Shown here piece after piece: positions 24,650 to 37,039 of a DNA stretch of 64,000 nucleotides. Each line of letters begins with the position of its first letter. Within the stretch, counting starts at the first letter, position 1. The notes beneath the pieces are model-generated. The model made no database searches and was not told where the DNA came from. It saw only the letters and a program-made list of their open reading frames with translations. The position numbers were made by a program, and so were the translations under genes. Location of the stretch: positions 27,463,398 to 27,527,397 of the forward strand of contig NC_092577.1 of assembly GCF_037975245.1 (NCBI RefSeq), written 5' to 3'. This DNA comes from Apostichopus japonicus (taxonomy: Eukaryota; Echinodermata; Holothuroidea; Aspidochirotida; Stichopodidae).

Positions 24650-26790
24650 AACCAACAATATAGCCAACACTTTTGTGATCACAAAATGTGATCGGATTTT
24701 GATCAAAAGGCACTTTTGAGAGCTAAATATGGCGTCGAAAATGTAAGAAATATAAGAGACCTACAAGCGTGTCAACAGATATGATAACATTGGTGACCTC
24801 AGATGACATGACCTTTAAGTTTCAAAATGTTCCACCACCCCATTCACAACTTGTCCAAAAATATCAACCATGTCACACCTTGGCATTGAGATTTAATTGC
24901 ATTAAATGTCTGAAAATTAACTTTGACCTAATATAACTTAACATAACAAAGGTCACCTTGGGTCAACTTATTGACATTTTTGATTGATGAGACCTAAATT
25001 AGAGCATCAAACTATACAAATTCAAACATCTTTTTCTTTGCCCATTTTCTACCCCCAAAATACTAGTTTTTTAACATTAATTGACCTTTGGTGACCTCGG
25101 ATCACATGACCGTTAAGTTTGAAAATATTCCCCTAGACCATTTGCAACTTGTCCAAAAATATCAACCATGTCACACCTTGGAACTGGGAGTTGTTGCATT
25201 AAATGTCTGAAAATTAACTTTGACCTCGTATAACTTCGCACACGAAGGTCACACGGGGGTCAAGCCATTGACATTTATGATCAGAAGGTACCTTTAACAT
25301 CTGAAAATAGCATCGAAACTGTAAAAATCCACAAAACACGAAAAGGTCACCAGAGGTCAAATTGAGGTCAAGGGTCACCTAGATGCAGGTCGACAATTGG
25401 ATTACATTGAAGCAACTCCCAACCCTAACGGACAATTTGTTCTCAAGTTATCGCAAAAATACTAGTTTTTTATCATTAATTGACCTTTGGTGACCTCGGA
25501 TCACATGACCGTTAAGTTTGAAAATATTCCCCTATACCATTTGCAACTTGTCACAAAATATCAACTGTGTAACACCTTGGCACTGGGAGTTATTACACTA
25601 AATGTCTGAAAATTAACTTTGACCTCATATAACTTAACATACAAAGGTCACCTTGGGTCAACCTATTGACATTTTTGATTGATGAGACCTAAATTAGAGC
25701 ATCAAACTATACAAATTCAAACAGTTTTTCTTTGCCCATTTTCTACCCCCAAAATACTAGTTTTTTAACATTAATTGACCTTTGGTGACCTCGGATCACA
25801 TGACCGTTAAGTTTGAAAATATTCCCCTAGACCATTTGCAACTTGTCCAAAAATATCAACCATGTCACACCTTGGAACTGGGAGTTGTTGCATTAAATGT
25901 CTGAAAATTAACTTTGACCTCGTATAACTTCGCACACGAAGGTCACATGGGTGTCAACCAATTGACATTTTTGATCGAAAGGTACCTTTGATATCCAAAT
26001 CTAGCATCAAAACCAGACATTTTCTTTTTTGTTCGTTTCCTCCCAAAATAAGCACATTTTTTCTAATGTGACCTTTGACCTTTTGACCTTGGTTTCAGAT
26101 GTAGTTTAATCTCCTGATTCCAAAAAACAAAACGACAAGTCTGTACAACCATCCTAACTCTGACCGAAAAACTTTGACCCCATATAACTTCGCACATAAA
26201 GGTCACACGGGGTCAACCTATTGACATTTATGATCAGAAGGTACCTTTGACATCTGAAATAGCACCAAAACTGTAAAAATCCACAAAAACACGTAAAGGT
26301 CACAAGAGGTCAAATTGAGGTCAAGGGTCACCCAGATGCGGGTCGACAATTGGATAACATTGAAGCAACTCCCAACCCTAACGGACATTTCGTTCTCAAG
26401 TTATCGCAAAAATACTAGTTTTTTATCATTAATTGACCTTCAGTGACCTCAGATCACATGACCATTAAATTTGAAAATGTTCCTCTAACCAGTTCACAAC
26501 TTTTCCCAAAATATCAATCTTGTCGCACATTGGCACTGGGAGTTATTGCAGTTTTAATATTTTCTGTTTTTGGACCATAACTGACCTTTGGTGACCTTTG
26601 TGGGCACCAAAAACAATAGGGCACACCTTCTCCATATGGCGGATCTATAGTCCAAGTTTGGCCTCAATCCAACATTCCCTTATTGAGATAGAGCGTACCC
26701 AAGCAAGTGTCACAGACACACACACACACACACACACATACATACACATATACACAAACACACGCCAACCTGACTGCATAGGTTCCTTTT
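24650..26790. repeat. TGACC-rich dispersed repeat, tandem monomers
   Basis: Long, partly tandem monomers share GTGACCTCGGATCACATGAC, TATCAACCATGTCACACC and CATTGACATTT...GATC. Copies begin near 24793, 25093, 25491, 25785 and 26445 with unequal spacing. The tail (GTCACAGACACACACA) matches the tail of related copies at 42.1, 52.1, 52.5 and 58.4 kb. Many TGACC/GGTCA half-sites are present, and one perfect DR1 13-mer lies at 26069-26081. No ORF is conserved. Confidence 0.85.
26069..26081 (-). promoter_or_regulatory. perfect DR1 nuclear-receptor motif
   Basis: TGACCTTTGACCT, the complement of AGGTCAAAGGTCA, two AGGTCA half-sites one base apart. DR1 is the classical site for RXR heterodimers, HNF4 and COUP-TF. 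It lies in the intron of gene B inside a repeat; binding is untested. Confidence 0.4.
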
Positions 26791-27075
26791 GCTAAAGCAA
26801 GGAACCAAAAAGAAACCAAGTGTACTCCAAAATAATAAATGTAACATAGGAGATGAACTCTAAGAGACACCACATAATGTTGACAGGTATGGAGCACTGC
26901 AAATTTTCTGCAACATACTATAATTTTCTGTTGAGGTGAAACCTATACGCTGATCTATATGGTCCAATCTGAAGATGATATACTAGCCTGAGGTGTGTTT
27001 ACATCTCTTATATATGCGAATTATTACATTGGTGTATATATGGAGAAGGCTGAAATTGTAACTGATTCGTTATAC

Positions 27076-27180
27076 CTTCGACGTTTGGTCTGAGGTTAGA
27101 TCTCCAACCCAGCACTAGGAGACAGATTGAGGTGGTAAGAATAATCACTCTCACACAGCAGTGACGTCGGCAACTTGTGT
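27076..27180 (-). CDS. gene B signal-anchor exon
   Basis: Predicted small exon joining in phase 1 to the catalytic exon at 24326. An acceptor ATCTTCCTTCAG precedes 105 open nt ending at GAAG/GTATAA. It encodes a basic stretch (CRRHC) followed by a hydrophobic anchor VRVIILTTSICLLVLGW and then SNLRPNVE, which suits a type II Golgi enzyme. Length and phase parallel gene A's exon 9019-9189: both enter with two bases and leave with one. There is no ATG in frame, so a 5' exon with the start codon is expected beyond 27180; I could not identify it. The donor (GTATAA) is weaker than in genes A and C. Confidence 0.55.
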
Positions 27181-28439
27181 CTGAAGGAAGATATAAAATC
27201 ATTGTACGACCTCGAAATAGCAAAAACAAACAAAATGACATTTCCCTTATACCTAATCCCTTAAACCAACGTGATTGCGCTTCGTTTTATAACAAACTAC
27301 CAGCAAATTTACCAAACCTACTTACCGTCCAACTCCACATAATTTTGTACAATTGGAACTCGTTAAATAACCCTCATGTTGAGATATAAGTAGTCTATAG
27401 CACATCTGACACATTAAAAGAGATATATTCATACTTTTCATACTGTCAATACGAGTGCTCTAAAGCTAGACTCAAACTATAGTATAGAAAAACTGTCTCA
27501 GCTGATACCGGACATGCTTTCGTTTCAACAGGACAATCATTATGCAGTGGATTGTGACCAAAGCAGGTAAGGGAAACATCTCTTTTATGAACCCTTGTCA
27601 GTGGCGGCGGAACCAAGGGGGGGGGGCTTGGGGGCTCAGCCCCACTATGAAAAAGTTGAGGGGGCAATTGCATGATAAGCCCCCCCCCCCAATATTTACC
27701 AAGGCTCCGAAACGTGCATCTGCCCATTTTTCAATGCATACATGTCGATCTGTCCGATGCACACGTACACTATATAGGTGTAATAATTTATGTAAATGCT
27801 GGGGGAACCTCGGCCCGTCCCCTGGCTATAGACCACATTGTTACCCCAACCGCGTCTTCAAGCCCCGTGAAAAGTGGAAGCAGTGAGTGTGAGTACCGGT
27901 AAGCGCAACACAACTTCGTCTTAGGCCAATGACTTGCCTCATTTCAGCCAGTTCTCCAACATCCCCTGAAGGATATATCCTTCTAATGGTAGCACATTTC
28001 CCATGGATATATCTTTCAGGGACATTCCTTCTAATTGGAGATGTATCTTTCGTAGGGTATATCCTTCAAAAGTGCCTTAAGTGTGATAACAAAAACACAG
28101 TATTAGCATTTCACCTGTACTGTATAGGATACATGCATTCGTGCCAGTGCTTGGTTCATAGAAATTTGTTTGGCAACTGCACATGGTTTTGGAATTACCC
28201 ATTTGTTGACATTAAGAAATGCTTTCAGGTTTTTCTTATGACATGTATCTAATTATTGCGTTTAATTGCAAGTAGTAATTTAATACACTCAAAAACTTCT
28301 TTGCGAGTACACTACGAGTAATAGCTACTCTCTTAAAACACAATCGAATATACAAATTACAATGTTTTTACAGATTTTTACGTGCAATCTGAGAAATTGC
28401 AGGCTTGAGACCCATATTTTAGGGCTAGGTATTCGCAGC
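27181..28439. other. no gene; hAT-like terminus
   Basis: A typical terminus CAGTGGCGGCGGAACC begins near 27599, with G and C runs at 27618-27626 and 27680-27690; its partner end was not found. A small array with GGATATATCCTTC words lies at about 27965-28070. No coding signal. Confidence 0.4.
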
Positions 28440-28612
28440 ATAAAACACTCGGGAAGTGCCGTTTCCGGCCATCTGGGGGTTTGAAAAACCCAAAATTTTA
28501 TTGTACGCTCCGCGCCAACCGATGGTGGCGCTCCGCTTAGATAGTCTCCACACGTTAGCCCCCCCCCCCCAATAATTTTCCCGTTTCTCCGCGCCTGCTT
28601 CTTGTATAATGA
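28440..28612 (+). mobile_element. element fragment with shared module
   Basis: Carries the module GGAAGTGCCGTTTCCGGCC ... CGCGCCAACCGATGGTGGCG also found at 1.5, 13.9 and 44.0 kb. It is followed by a C run and an end, TTTCTCCGCGCCTG, that differs from the termini at other copies. The left boundary is unclear. Confidence 0.55.
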
Positions 28613-29309
28613 ACTCTTTTATAAACTCTCTTTATAATGAGAACGTGAGCTCATTGTTGAATGGACAAACGTGTATACCGATAACAGGGGAAATAGCAAC
28701 TGGTCATGTATTAAGATCTGTACGGGACTTGCTTATAGCAGCACAAGTATGTTAATCATGCTATCTGTAAATTTGCTCCATGCAACGAACATGCATTCCA
28801 TCTGACTACGAATTCAGTAGCAAAAGGGAGATTTGACGTCATAGTTACATATAACAAACCATCATGTTTATGTTAATATATGTTCTTTTCTATGTAAATC
28901 GGGCAGTTTTTCCGTGATTTTTTTAATTGTCTTCACAATATGATGATAATTGACCAACTAGAAGGAAAATACGTTTGCTTCATCTGACACCCGAAAACTA
29001 TAGAAGCAGTGATTGAAATGTTACCTATATACTATGTATATACAGGTATTGTCGCTTCATTGGAAGTGAAACCATTGTACGTTTTCATTTCATGCGTAAT
29101 TCCTATATAAAAAATAATAATAATAAAACAAGGATATGACTAGGCGACCCTAGAATAAGCTTCTAGTTTTAGTGAGTTATAACCTACTTGAATAATTTCT
29201 ACCCAACGAATAAATGTTAGGATTATCATATCCAGTATTTTGAACATTTTAATATAAATTTACATGGCTGAAATCTGGGCCGATTGGATAAAAATGGAAG
29301 GCTCTAGAG

Positions 29310-29714
29310 CAGGGTTGTCAAAGCTACGGCCCGCGGACCACAGTCCGGCCCGCCGCAGGGTTGCGCCCGGCCCGCAAGAGATGCTCTACGGTGCGAAATT
29401 TTAGTGAGCAGATTTATTGATAACAATTTGAGGCTATATAATCAAACATTCGAACCGTCTGGGTCCAAAAAACTGCATACATGTCAGTTTGTGTGACACT
29501 CTCAGCGGAGGGGGGGGGGGGGGTGGACTTTAGGCCTATGCATCTGTTTTTCAGGAAGGAAAACAAATCAGTGCGCTCCGCGCGCAGTGCTCACATTTTG
29601 TTGCCTTGTGCTTCGGGCCAAAAATCGAAAAATCGAGCGTAGGAGTCATGCGGCCCCCTCCTTCATCATAATCATTCCATGTGGCCCTCCTCTGCAAAAG
29701 GTTGGACAACCCTG
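29310..29714. mobile_element. Charlie-like hAT MITE, 8-bp TSD
   Basis: Termini CAGGGTTGTCAAAG at 29310 and GGTTGGACAACCCTG ending at 29714 are inverted with one mismatch. An exact 8-bp direct repeat, CTCTAGAG, flanks it (29302-29309 and 29715-29722). The sequence after the left end (ACGGCCCGCGG) is typical of Charlie-type hAT elements. At 405 bp it has no coding capacity. Confidence 0.88.
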
Positions 29715-29722
29715 CTCTAGAG

Positions 29723-31865
29723 CCTCTTAAGTCCACCATATCGCAATGTACCCACGTCATGCAGATAGTGCAAAAGTTTCTCGTTGACAGGTCAATCAAA
29801 TGAACCTCCCCCCCCTACACCCAAGATGAAACTCTGGCTTAGAGCTTGGTGATAATGTCATGCTGTATTTACATATTCATCTCTTTAATCCTATATTCAT
29901 ATTGGTCTTTATATCATATAGGCATTTGTATAGAAGTAAACTAAGAAATGGTCAGTGTAGAATCGAATTTTCAAGAAAACCTGGCGCAAAAAAAAAAAAA
30001 AATACCATGAACAAATTCAAAAACTGTTACGTAGAAATATTTATCGGATGAATTACTTTGCCCTGATAATTTCGTCTGCGCATATCAGCCTATAAATGGA
30101 GAATAGAAGGAACGTTTCAAAGTATTGCCACCATGTACGCACAATCAATGCTCCATTCACATAATAACAAACTGAGGGCTTTTATTTGGTATACAGCACT
30201 ATAATATGATGTGAAGCGTGTAAGTCATAGGAGTCAACATAGGTTGAAAGCTCAAAACTTTTATGAGGTACAAAATAAAAGAGGATATGATATACTGTAT
30301 ATTGATTGATTTGTTAAGGTAAATATCATCAGTTAATGTCAAAAGAGAAAAGACATTGTAATCACTTAATCTTCAAAATGTCTGGCAAATGTTTAACATG
30401 GTAAATAAACTGTAGGACGAATGTCATCATATTGCCATTGTATTGTTTGTGTTTTTTTAGTACGCAGAGGCAGTGGAATTGATAAACGCTGTTTAAATGG
30501 TTAACATTCTTTTTGATGAATTCTTTATGCGGCCATAGATACTGCATGAGCATGGTCCATCTTACCTCTGGTGGAATAGGTCATAAGAAGGTCATATTAG
30601 GTCAACAGAGGCTAAAATCTAGGTACCCTGACCTTACACATGGTTTGCACAGTCAAGAACCACTCGAATGGATGTTTGATGTATGTAGTTCAATTGCAAA
30701 AGCTATCTGTGTATTGTTTGACTAAGATTTACCCGGCCTAACATTGCAAACTAAATGGGAATGATTTATGTGGATATGTAAACTGTGAGACAACATCTAA
30801 CAGCCTCCAACCCCCCCCCCCCCTATAAAGGGCTTTCATTTTAGCTTTTTTTTCTTAGCATTAGTATATGAGCGACACCAAGTGTTGCACAGCATATCAA
30901 AGATCAATATACATGCAACTCCCACGGATTTTATAATTATCAATTTATAACTACTTGTACTGTGAAAGATAAGAATTATATATTTATATAAACTTGAAGT
31001 ATCTTGTCTCGTTTTGATAAATTATATTTAGGGAATATATTAAAATGTTATTATAAACAACCTTTGCTCTAGTTAATTGCGAGCTAATTATCAAATTTTA
31101 AAAGCCTGTCCGTTTCTAGGTATCGATCTTCTATACATGACACTCTAGCATTGGAGCCCTTGAACTTCTTCATCCATTGTCTTCTACTAAATCGATTGCT
31201 TGCATACAATGTAACATTTGATAACAGTATAAAAGAACTGCAAACGAACCGAAGATAGACCACTCTTATAGTTATACATTTGCTATAGATTTACAAAATG
31301 TCCTCTTTACGTCGGCTAGCGCTTTTATTCGGAGGAGTTAGCAGTATGCTATTGTAACAGTGAGAACTGCTTAACTTACGTGATTGTTGTGATAACTGCT
31401 ATAAGCTCAAGATGCCTACACGTAACTATGAGTAAACAAACTGGCCATGCAAACTACGGCTGCATTATATTCTGTCACGTTTTTATAGAGCAGTGGTAGT
31501 TGCAAGCTTCTGGTTTTGTCTTTTGGCAAGTTCCATTTTCTCTCACTTTAGTATAGGTGTAGGTGGGTTAAGTGGCAGTTTCGGGTAAGGTTTGATATTT
31601 CCGAATAATCAGAAACTTATTTGAATTTATGAACTGAACAGACTAATGTTCGGACTATGTTCAGTCATGCTCGAATCAAAGTAAATTATAAAAAACTACA
31701 CTGTTTAAGTGTAATAAACGTACGACATTTATCACATAGCAAACACGAAAGTAGGGCAAGTGATGGAGGAAAATAAATATGCATTCATACTTGATCTCCT
31801 AGATTTGAAAAGATATTCCTAGATGAATATATTGCAAAACTAAATACTCTAACACATTTAAAGTA
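29723..31865. other. no gene recognised
   Basis: AT-rich. A C run lies at about 30810-30823. At 31221 a CAGTATAAAAG precedes an 18-codon ORF at about 31298; I do not consider this a supported gene. Confidence 0.4.
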
Positions 31866-31873
31866 CTTATATA

Positions 31874-32243
31874 CAGTGGCGTAGGAAGGTACTTTTGAGT
31901 GGGGGGGCTGAAGACTGATGGCCGGCCTGGGGGAGGGGTCTAAGGGGAGGGGTGTCCCCCTTCCCTTTGGAATTTTTTGCATTTCTAGGTAGCCTCAGAT
32001 GCAATTTGGTGCAACATAACACACTTCAACACCCACCCCAATTTGTAAACTTAATTTTGTATTTTCACCAGGCCTTAGATGCAATTTGGTGCTCCAGATG
32101 AGATTTTTTTCTCATTTGAAAATGAAAAAGGGGTTTTCTGACTTGCGAAGCGGGGGGGGGGGGCGGAATGATACTTCCGCCCCTCCACATTTTTCACTGG
32201 GGGGGGGGCTGGCGCCCCCAGCCCCCCGGTTCCTACGCCCTTG
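31874..32243. mobile_element. hAT-like MITE, exact 8-bp TSD
   Basis: Termini CAGTGGCGTAGGAA (31874) and TTCCTACGCCCTTG (ending 32243) are inverted at 12 of 14 positions. The exact 8-bp direct repeat CTTATATA flanks it (31866-31873 and 32244-32251). A word GATGCAATTTGGTGC is duplicated inside (near 32000 and 32080). G/C runs sit next to the termini. Length 370 bp, no ORF of interest. Confidence 0.88.
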
Positions 32244-32251
32244 CTTATATA

Positions 32252-33010
32252 TACTAACAACATGGAGGAATCCTATACTTACAAACTGCTGTTGTGTTTG
32301 TACTGCAAATCTGCTATGCTATGATAATAATTTGTCTGAAATAAAATGAGACAGTTCACAGGCCCACATTACAAAATTCGCGCTAAAACAACGAAAAGCC
32401 TGAATTCGAAGTGGCATGAATCAACGTCTATATACGAACGAATGCAAAATATCTACTCACGATGTATCTTGAATCTGATGGGTCCTTTGACAACCATTCT
32501 GATGAAAAACACCGATAAACGTCTTGTAGTAAAGATGAACCTTCAACCAAATGACTGAAAGGAAGCGAAACTTAATGCCAACTGCACTGTCGTATATGTT
32601 GCGCTGTAACTCCTCTGTAGCGTACTGTGTGTATACTGTCCATTGTGATTTAACAAGCGTGTGGCGAATTGTGCAGAACAATCGATGTGGTACGGTGGAG
32701 GGTCACGCCTGATCGAGCCGTGCAACAAAGCTACTGCAGAGAATCTTCAATCTTGTAAAGCGTTTTGCATAAGGATTTTCTCTTAGTTATTTAACAATGT
32801 TCAGGGCAGCTTGTTAGCAGTATAGGGACTCGAAAATTAAATAAATTCACAGTTTGTTTGCAATCGACGACCGCGGCAAGAATGATAAGAATTACTGATA
32901 ATCTTATATCCTACACTGCCATCAACACTAAATGGGAGTTTGACGGGTATAACTAAAGTGTCGACTGTGTCGGACATAACTATATTGTCATTAGGGGTAT
33001 AACTATAGTG
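32252..33010. other. no gene recognised
   Basis: No feature was recognised apart from a duplicated word ACTATA(T/G)TGTCATTAGG near 32970-33020 leading into the next repeat block. Confidence 0.4.
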
Positions 33011-33484
33011 TCATTAGGCTTTCTGGTCACTTCGCCCAGCAACCATTTCGCCCAACTGCCATTTCGGCCAAACTTACCATTTCGCCCAACCAGCCTGGTC
33101 ATTTCGCCCAACCTTGATTAAATATGATACTTCAAAAGGAAACATTCGGGAATTAACGTTACAGGATACGAACAGAATAATAATGAAACTTGAGGATGGA
33201 TCAGTGTTTTAGGGGTTAGGTTTGATAGGTTTGATAGTATAAACGTTCGGGAAATGTTAACGTTACGGGATACGAACCGAATATTAAGGAAACTTGAAGT
33301 CGTGGTTAAATTGATTACATATGTGATTTCATATGATACAGTGATTACATTGATTAAATATAGTACTTCAATATTACGGACGGGTTTTATATTTTATTTT
33401 TTTTATTTTTCAATTTAATAAGGAAACGTTCGGGAATTGTTAGTCAGTAGGATGGATCAGTGTTTTAGGGGTTAGATTTGATGG
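33011..33484. repeat. CATTTCGCCCAAC cluster and ~255-bp duplication
   Basis: Four or five copies of CATTTCGCCCAAC-type words lie at 33030-33110. Then AAACATTCGGGAATTAACG and GGATGGATCAGTGTTTTAGG blocks appear twice (about 33190 and 33450), a diverged direct duplication. Confidence 0.65.
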
Positions 33485-33840
33485 TTGCCGGACAAATACC
33501 CCCCGGACAAATACCCCCCGGACATATACCCCCCGGACTCATACCCCCGGGACAAGTACCCCCCGGACAATAACCCCCCGGACAAAAACCCCCGAGGACG
33601 AATACCTCCGAGGACAACTACCCCCGGACAAATACCCCCCGGACATACACCACCGATGACAAATACCCCCGAGGATAAGTACCCCCCAGACAAAAACCCC
33701 CGGGACAACTACCCCCGGACATGCATCCACGAGGACAAATACCCCGAGGACAATTAACCCCACCCCCAACAATTACCTCCGGGAAAACTCTACCCGCATA
33801 AATACACCGGCACAGATACCTCACCCAGGTTACTACCCGA
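33485..33840. repeat. CCCCCGGACAAATA minisatellite
   Basis: About 20 units of 12-18 bp reading ACAAATACCCCCCGG with variants (ACATACACC, CCGAGG). It reads open in several frames on both strands, so the overlapping ORFs here are not genes. Confidence 0.88.
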
Positions 33841-35001
33841 ACAACTGAAAAAAGGCCGTGGTCGGCGCAACTTAAACCAATTGGTTAGAAACTGAGCCGT
33901 AAAACCTTAACAAATCAACAAAACAACTTTCTCTCTCTACCGAACAGGGTGATGCGAAAGGGACCAACTGGCGTAGCAAGCGGGGGACAGAGGAAATAAT
34001 ACCATCAGAAATGTTGGGATCGCAAAAGCGATTGTGAAAAGAACGAGCGATCAAAAACTATTTCAGTACATGGATGTGTAACTGATGATTGCTCCGGTTT
34101 GCATCCAAGGGCATTTCGAAAAATGCGATATATGCAGGCCCATACGCTGGGGGGGGGGGGTCGAATGGTTCGGACGACCATCATATAAATAAATATTGAA
34201 AATTAAGGGGACAACCCTCCCCTAAGACTTCTCCCACAGGATACAGATCAGTATCGTGAATTCGACCCCCATGGCGAAATCATGCGTGCGTGTCTGGTTT
34301 ACAAAGCAGAGTGGAAATGGGGAAATGGTGACGGTCGTGGGGAGGGGTATAAGGGAAAAGCGCATTTTGCACATAATGCGAAGAACGCGTATTGTATGTA
34401 GAATGAATGTAGATCTAGATCTCATTTGAGAATCACGTCACATGCCAGTGATATCAAAAAAAGAACACATGACAAAGTTCTCCTATCCCCAGTCACTTTT
34501 CAGTCCAACAACAATAATTGTCGAACAGTGGCACTCCGTGCTTCTGTGAATATTTAGTTTAATTGAGAGTTAAAGATTGAAATAGAAAGTAAGAATGTAT
34601 ATGATGTCATGCATGTATTACAAGTTGCAAGTCTGATTTAATCATTTTTACTTCAACTGTTTTCATTTATGACAAGTGATGTCTCTAACTTTGTTTGTTT
34701 AGCCTACCTTCTGTTTGTATTTCAACAAGAATTATGACCGTAGGATCGGACACGATAGTACGGCTGAAAAAAATGCGTTTCGAGTTTGTGCGGCAGTCGT
34801 AATTTATGGGCTTTAAAGACTTACCCTAATCAATTTTTTTACCCTATAACCCCAATTCTGGTCCTACCAGTCCTAAGTACGTCCCTGCCTATAAGCTATA
34901 CAGTATCAGTATTCTGTAGCAACTAAGATAAAAAAATATAACATTGTTAATAACATATTACATAGGAAGATTTATTGCACATGCCTCAATTTTTTCTATT
35001 G
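33841..35001. other. no gene recognised
   Basis: Contains a G run near 34150-34160 and no persuasive ORF or RNA gene. Confidence 0.4.
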
Positions 35002-35008
35002 GTGCTTC

Positions 35009-35041
35009 CATGGAACTGCTACTCAGAGTAGCAGTTCCATG
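35009..35041. repeat. 33-bp perfect palindrome, CATGGA ends
   Basis: Arms CATGGAACTGCTACTC and GAGTAGCAGTTCCATG are exact complements around one base. The flanking heptamers GTGCTTC (35002-35008) and GAGCGTC (35042-35048) match at 5 of 7 positions. It shares CATGGA/TCCATG ends with the smaller palindromes at 40370 and 55346. Confidence 0.75.
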
Positions 35042-35048
35042 GAGCGTC

Positions 35049-36365
35049 GTCGCGCCTGTAATTTTGTGTGTATACCGAATTTGCATATATACCCGATTTG
35101 CGTGTATACTAATTTTGTGTTTATATACCGGGGCCCCTTGTCGACTTGTCTCGAGTGTGATTTAATCTTCCTTGTAGTTTCGCACAGTGCTCAGAGTAGA
35201 GGAGAGGCAGGTTTGTAACTATTACAATCTGATCCTGTTCCCGGGGTCGTCATTTAATGTCCCAATCCGACAGACGTGAGTCAATTCTCAGCCTTTAGCC
35301 ACTTTCCGGAATGCTGAGAGAGTAGGTAGCAACCTGTCCGTCGCTACTGCAGGAGAGCCTTGTCGAACCTAACTAATGAACACAGTTAACCCGAATCAAT
35401 TGCTTATCACTACAAGGGAATCAACAACAATTGCAGTACAGCTATTGGACTGCACCGGAAATTGAAAAAAAAACTAACATTACAGCTTTGACAGCCATAC
35501 TCGAGATGGGAATTGAACCTGTGGGGCCAGCGTCACAAACACACAAAATGGAGGCGTGAAGAAGCGAAGACCTTATAGGAGACATTTTTGTAGGGGTGGG
35601 GACCTTGAGGTGTAGTTTTTTTATACCTCTAAATAAAAACACACGCTCAATGCTGATTGTGTATATGTGACATCACCATGAATTTGGATGCCCCAAATCC
35701 CCAAATTTACCCGAAACTCCTGGCGGCGCCAATGATGTTAGTATAGTCTTGCCTTAGAAGGGCAACATATTACACCATTTGGCATCTAAGCACACTTTCG
35801 TACAGTAGAAAATCTCTTAAAGGTGATGGGACACCCCATGAAAAATCCCGGGTAAGCGCCAGACGCCTTAGTGAAAATTATTACAAGGAAAACCTATTAT
35901 TCTTTGGCTTATGGGTGGCAATTTGTTGGCAATGTAGCAATCACTAATCTGTTTATAGTTGGAATGTAGAATCATTATAACTAGGGAAAATTAAATTGAT
36001 TTCTTAGATTATCATCATTCTTTTTGCAAACAAAATGACCAGAGAATAGGTTTTTTCAAATGGTAGTGACGTCGTGGTCTCAAGCCTCTTTCTTTACTTA
36101 TGTTTCATACAATCGTACATACTATTATGAAACCTTACAGGCAATTCTGCTGGTATAACGGGCTACACCGTAACCGGGTTTGACTATGATAGCCCAGCGG
36201 TCCATGAAACAATGCATGGGGGGTATGGATGATGATCATGCACAACAAACTAGAGGGGTGGACCGTGGTTGTGCCTGCCCCACCCCCCCCCCTTCTGCTC
36301 CTCCCATCCTAAAATGGCGTGCACTCACAGGAAAAAAATAGCTTAGAATAAGCAAAACAAGAGGA
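35049..36365. other. no gene; possible tRNA-like B box
   Basis: On the minus strand CAGGTTCAATTCCCATC near 35505-35522 resembles a B box and could be a SINE remnant. A C run lies at about 36282-36291. Nothing else recognised. Confidence 0.35.
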
Positions 36366-36605
36366 ACGTGGAGGCCGAGTGGCTAATGCTTTTGTTTGAT
36401 ATATAATCCTGTTAAGTTGTGTCCTTGGGCAAGGCACTTTGATCTCGACAGTCCCTCTCCATCCAGGTGTATAAATGGGTACATGTGAGGTAACTAAGGT
36501 GTGTGCGCTGGATTCTCAGCAGCCAGCCTGATGACCTGGGATTCAAAGTGCTATGAGATGGCTGTGCCATATAAAGCGCTATACAAAAACTTACATAACA
36601 TAACA
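36366..36605 (+). mobile_element. tRNA-derived SINE
   Basis: The head resembles a Ser/Leu-type tRNA A region (GGCCGAGTGGCTAATGC). It is followed by TGTCCTTGGGCAAGGCACTT and CCAGGTGTATAAATGGG and ends in CATATAAAGCGCTATAC plus an A-rich tail. The AAGCGCTATA end resembles the 3' end of L2/CR1-type LINEs, which would supply the mobilising enzyme. The minus-strand copy at 14510-14806 shares the central words. Confidence 0.72.
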
Positions 36606-37024
36606 AATCATCAAGTAAACTTACTCAGAAGAAAACTTGAAAATGGTAAGTCGCAATAAGCCAGAATTGTTCGGAGATTAATAATACAGAATAGTTCACT
36701 ATAACAAATACTAAATTAATTACCAGCAGTGAGCAATGCCCAACCCAACCCGCGGGCCTCGGTCCATTGTCAAACCCTATCCAGGAGTTTTGGGGGCTTA
36801 TATATCAAAAGCTCGACTCTTTTTAAAAGTCGGGAGGATGTTTTAAGGGCCAGGGCACACGACGACCCTAGAGGTGCCAGTTAAACCGTCACCCTGACCC
36901 AATTGTAAATATGCTCTCGGAGTTGCCCGAGGGACCAGGGTATATGTTGAGGCCCGCGGGGAACTAAACTCGAAAAAAAGACGGGCGTATCCGTCGCTGC
37001 ATCCGTCTCCTATAGTTAACGGCA
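36606..37024. other. no gene recognised
   Basis: Unremarkable sequence with CCCGCGGG words. The ORF on the minus strand lacks recognisable features. Confidence 0.35.
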
Positions 37025-37039
37025 TGGGTACACATTGTC

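Larger units (their letters stand above)
24327..27075 (-). other. gene B intron
   Basis: Bounded by donor GAAG/GTATAA (27076/27075) and acceptor TTTAAAG (24327). Most of it is occupied by the TGACC-rich dispersed repeat and a (CA)n tract at about 26716-26738. A C run with (CAA)n follows at 24490-24520. Confidence 0.5.

Noticed and set aside
31298..31357. small secreted peptide gene after CAGTATAAAAG
   Set aside because: The ORF has only 18 codons, no splice donor or homologue, and TATA-like words are common in this AT-rich DNA.
33200..33240. telomere-like TTAGGGGTTAGG words
   Set aside because: Only one or two irregular words occur, as part of a ~255-bp duplicated block, not a TTAGGG array.
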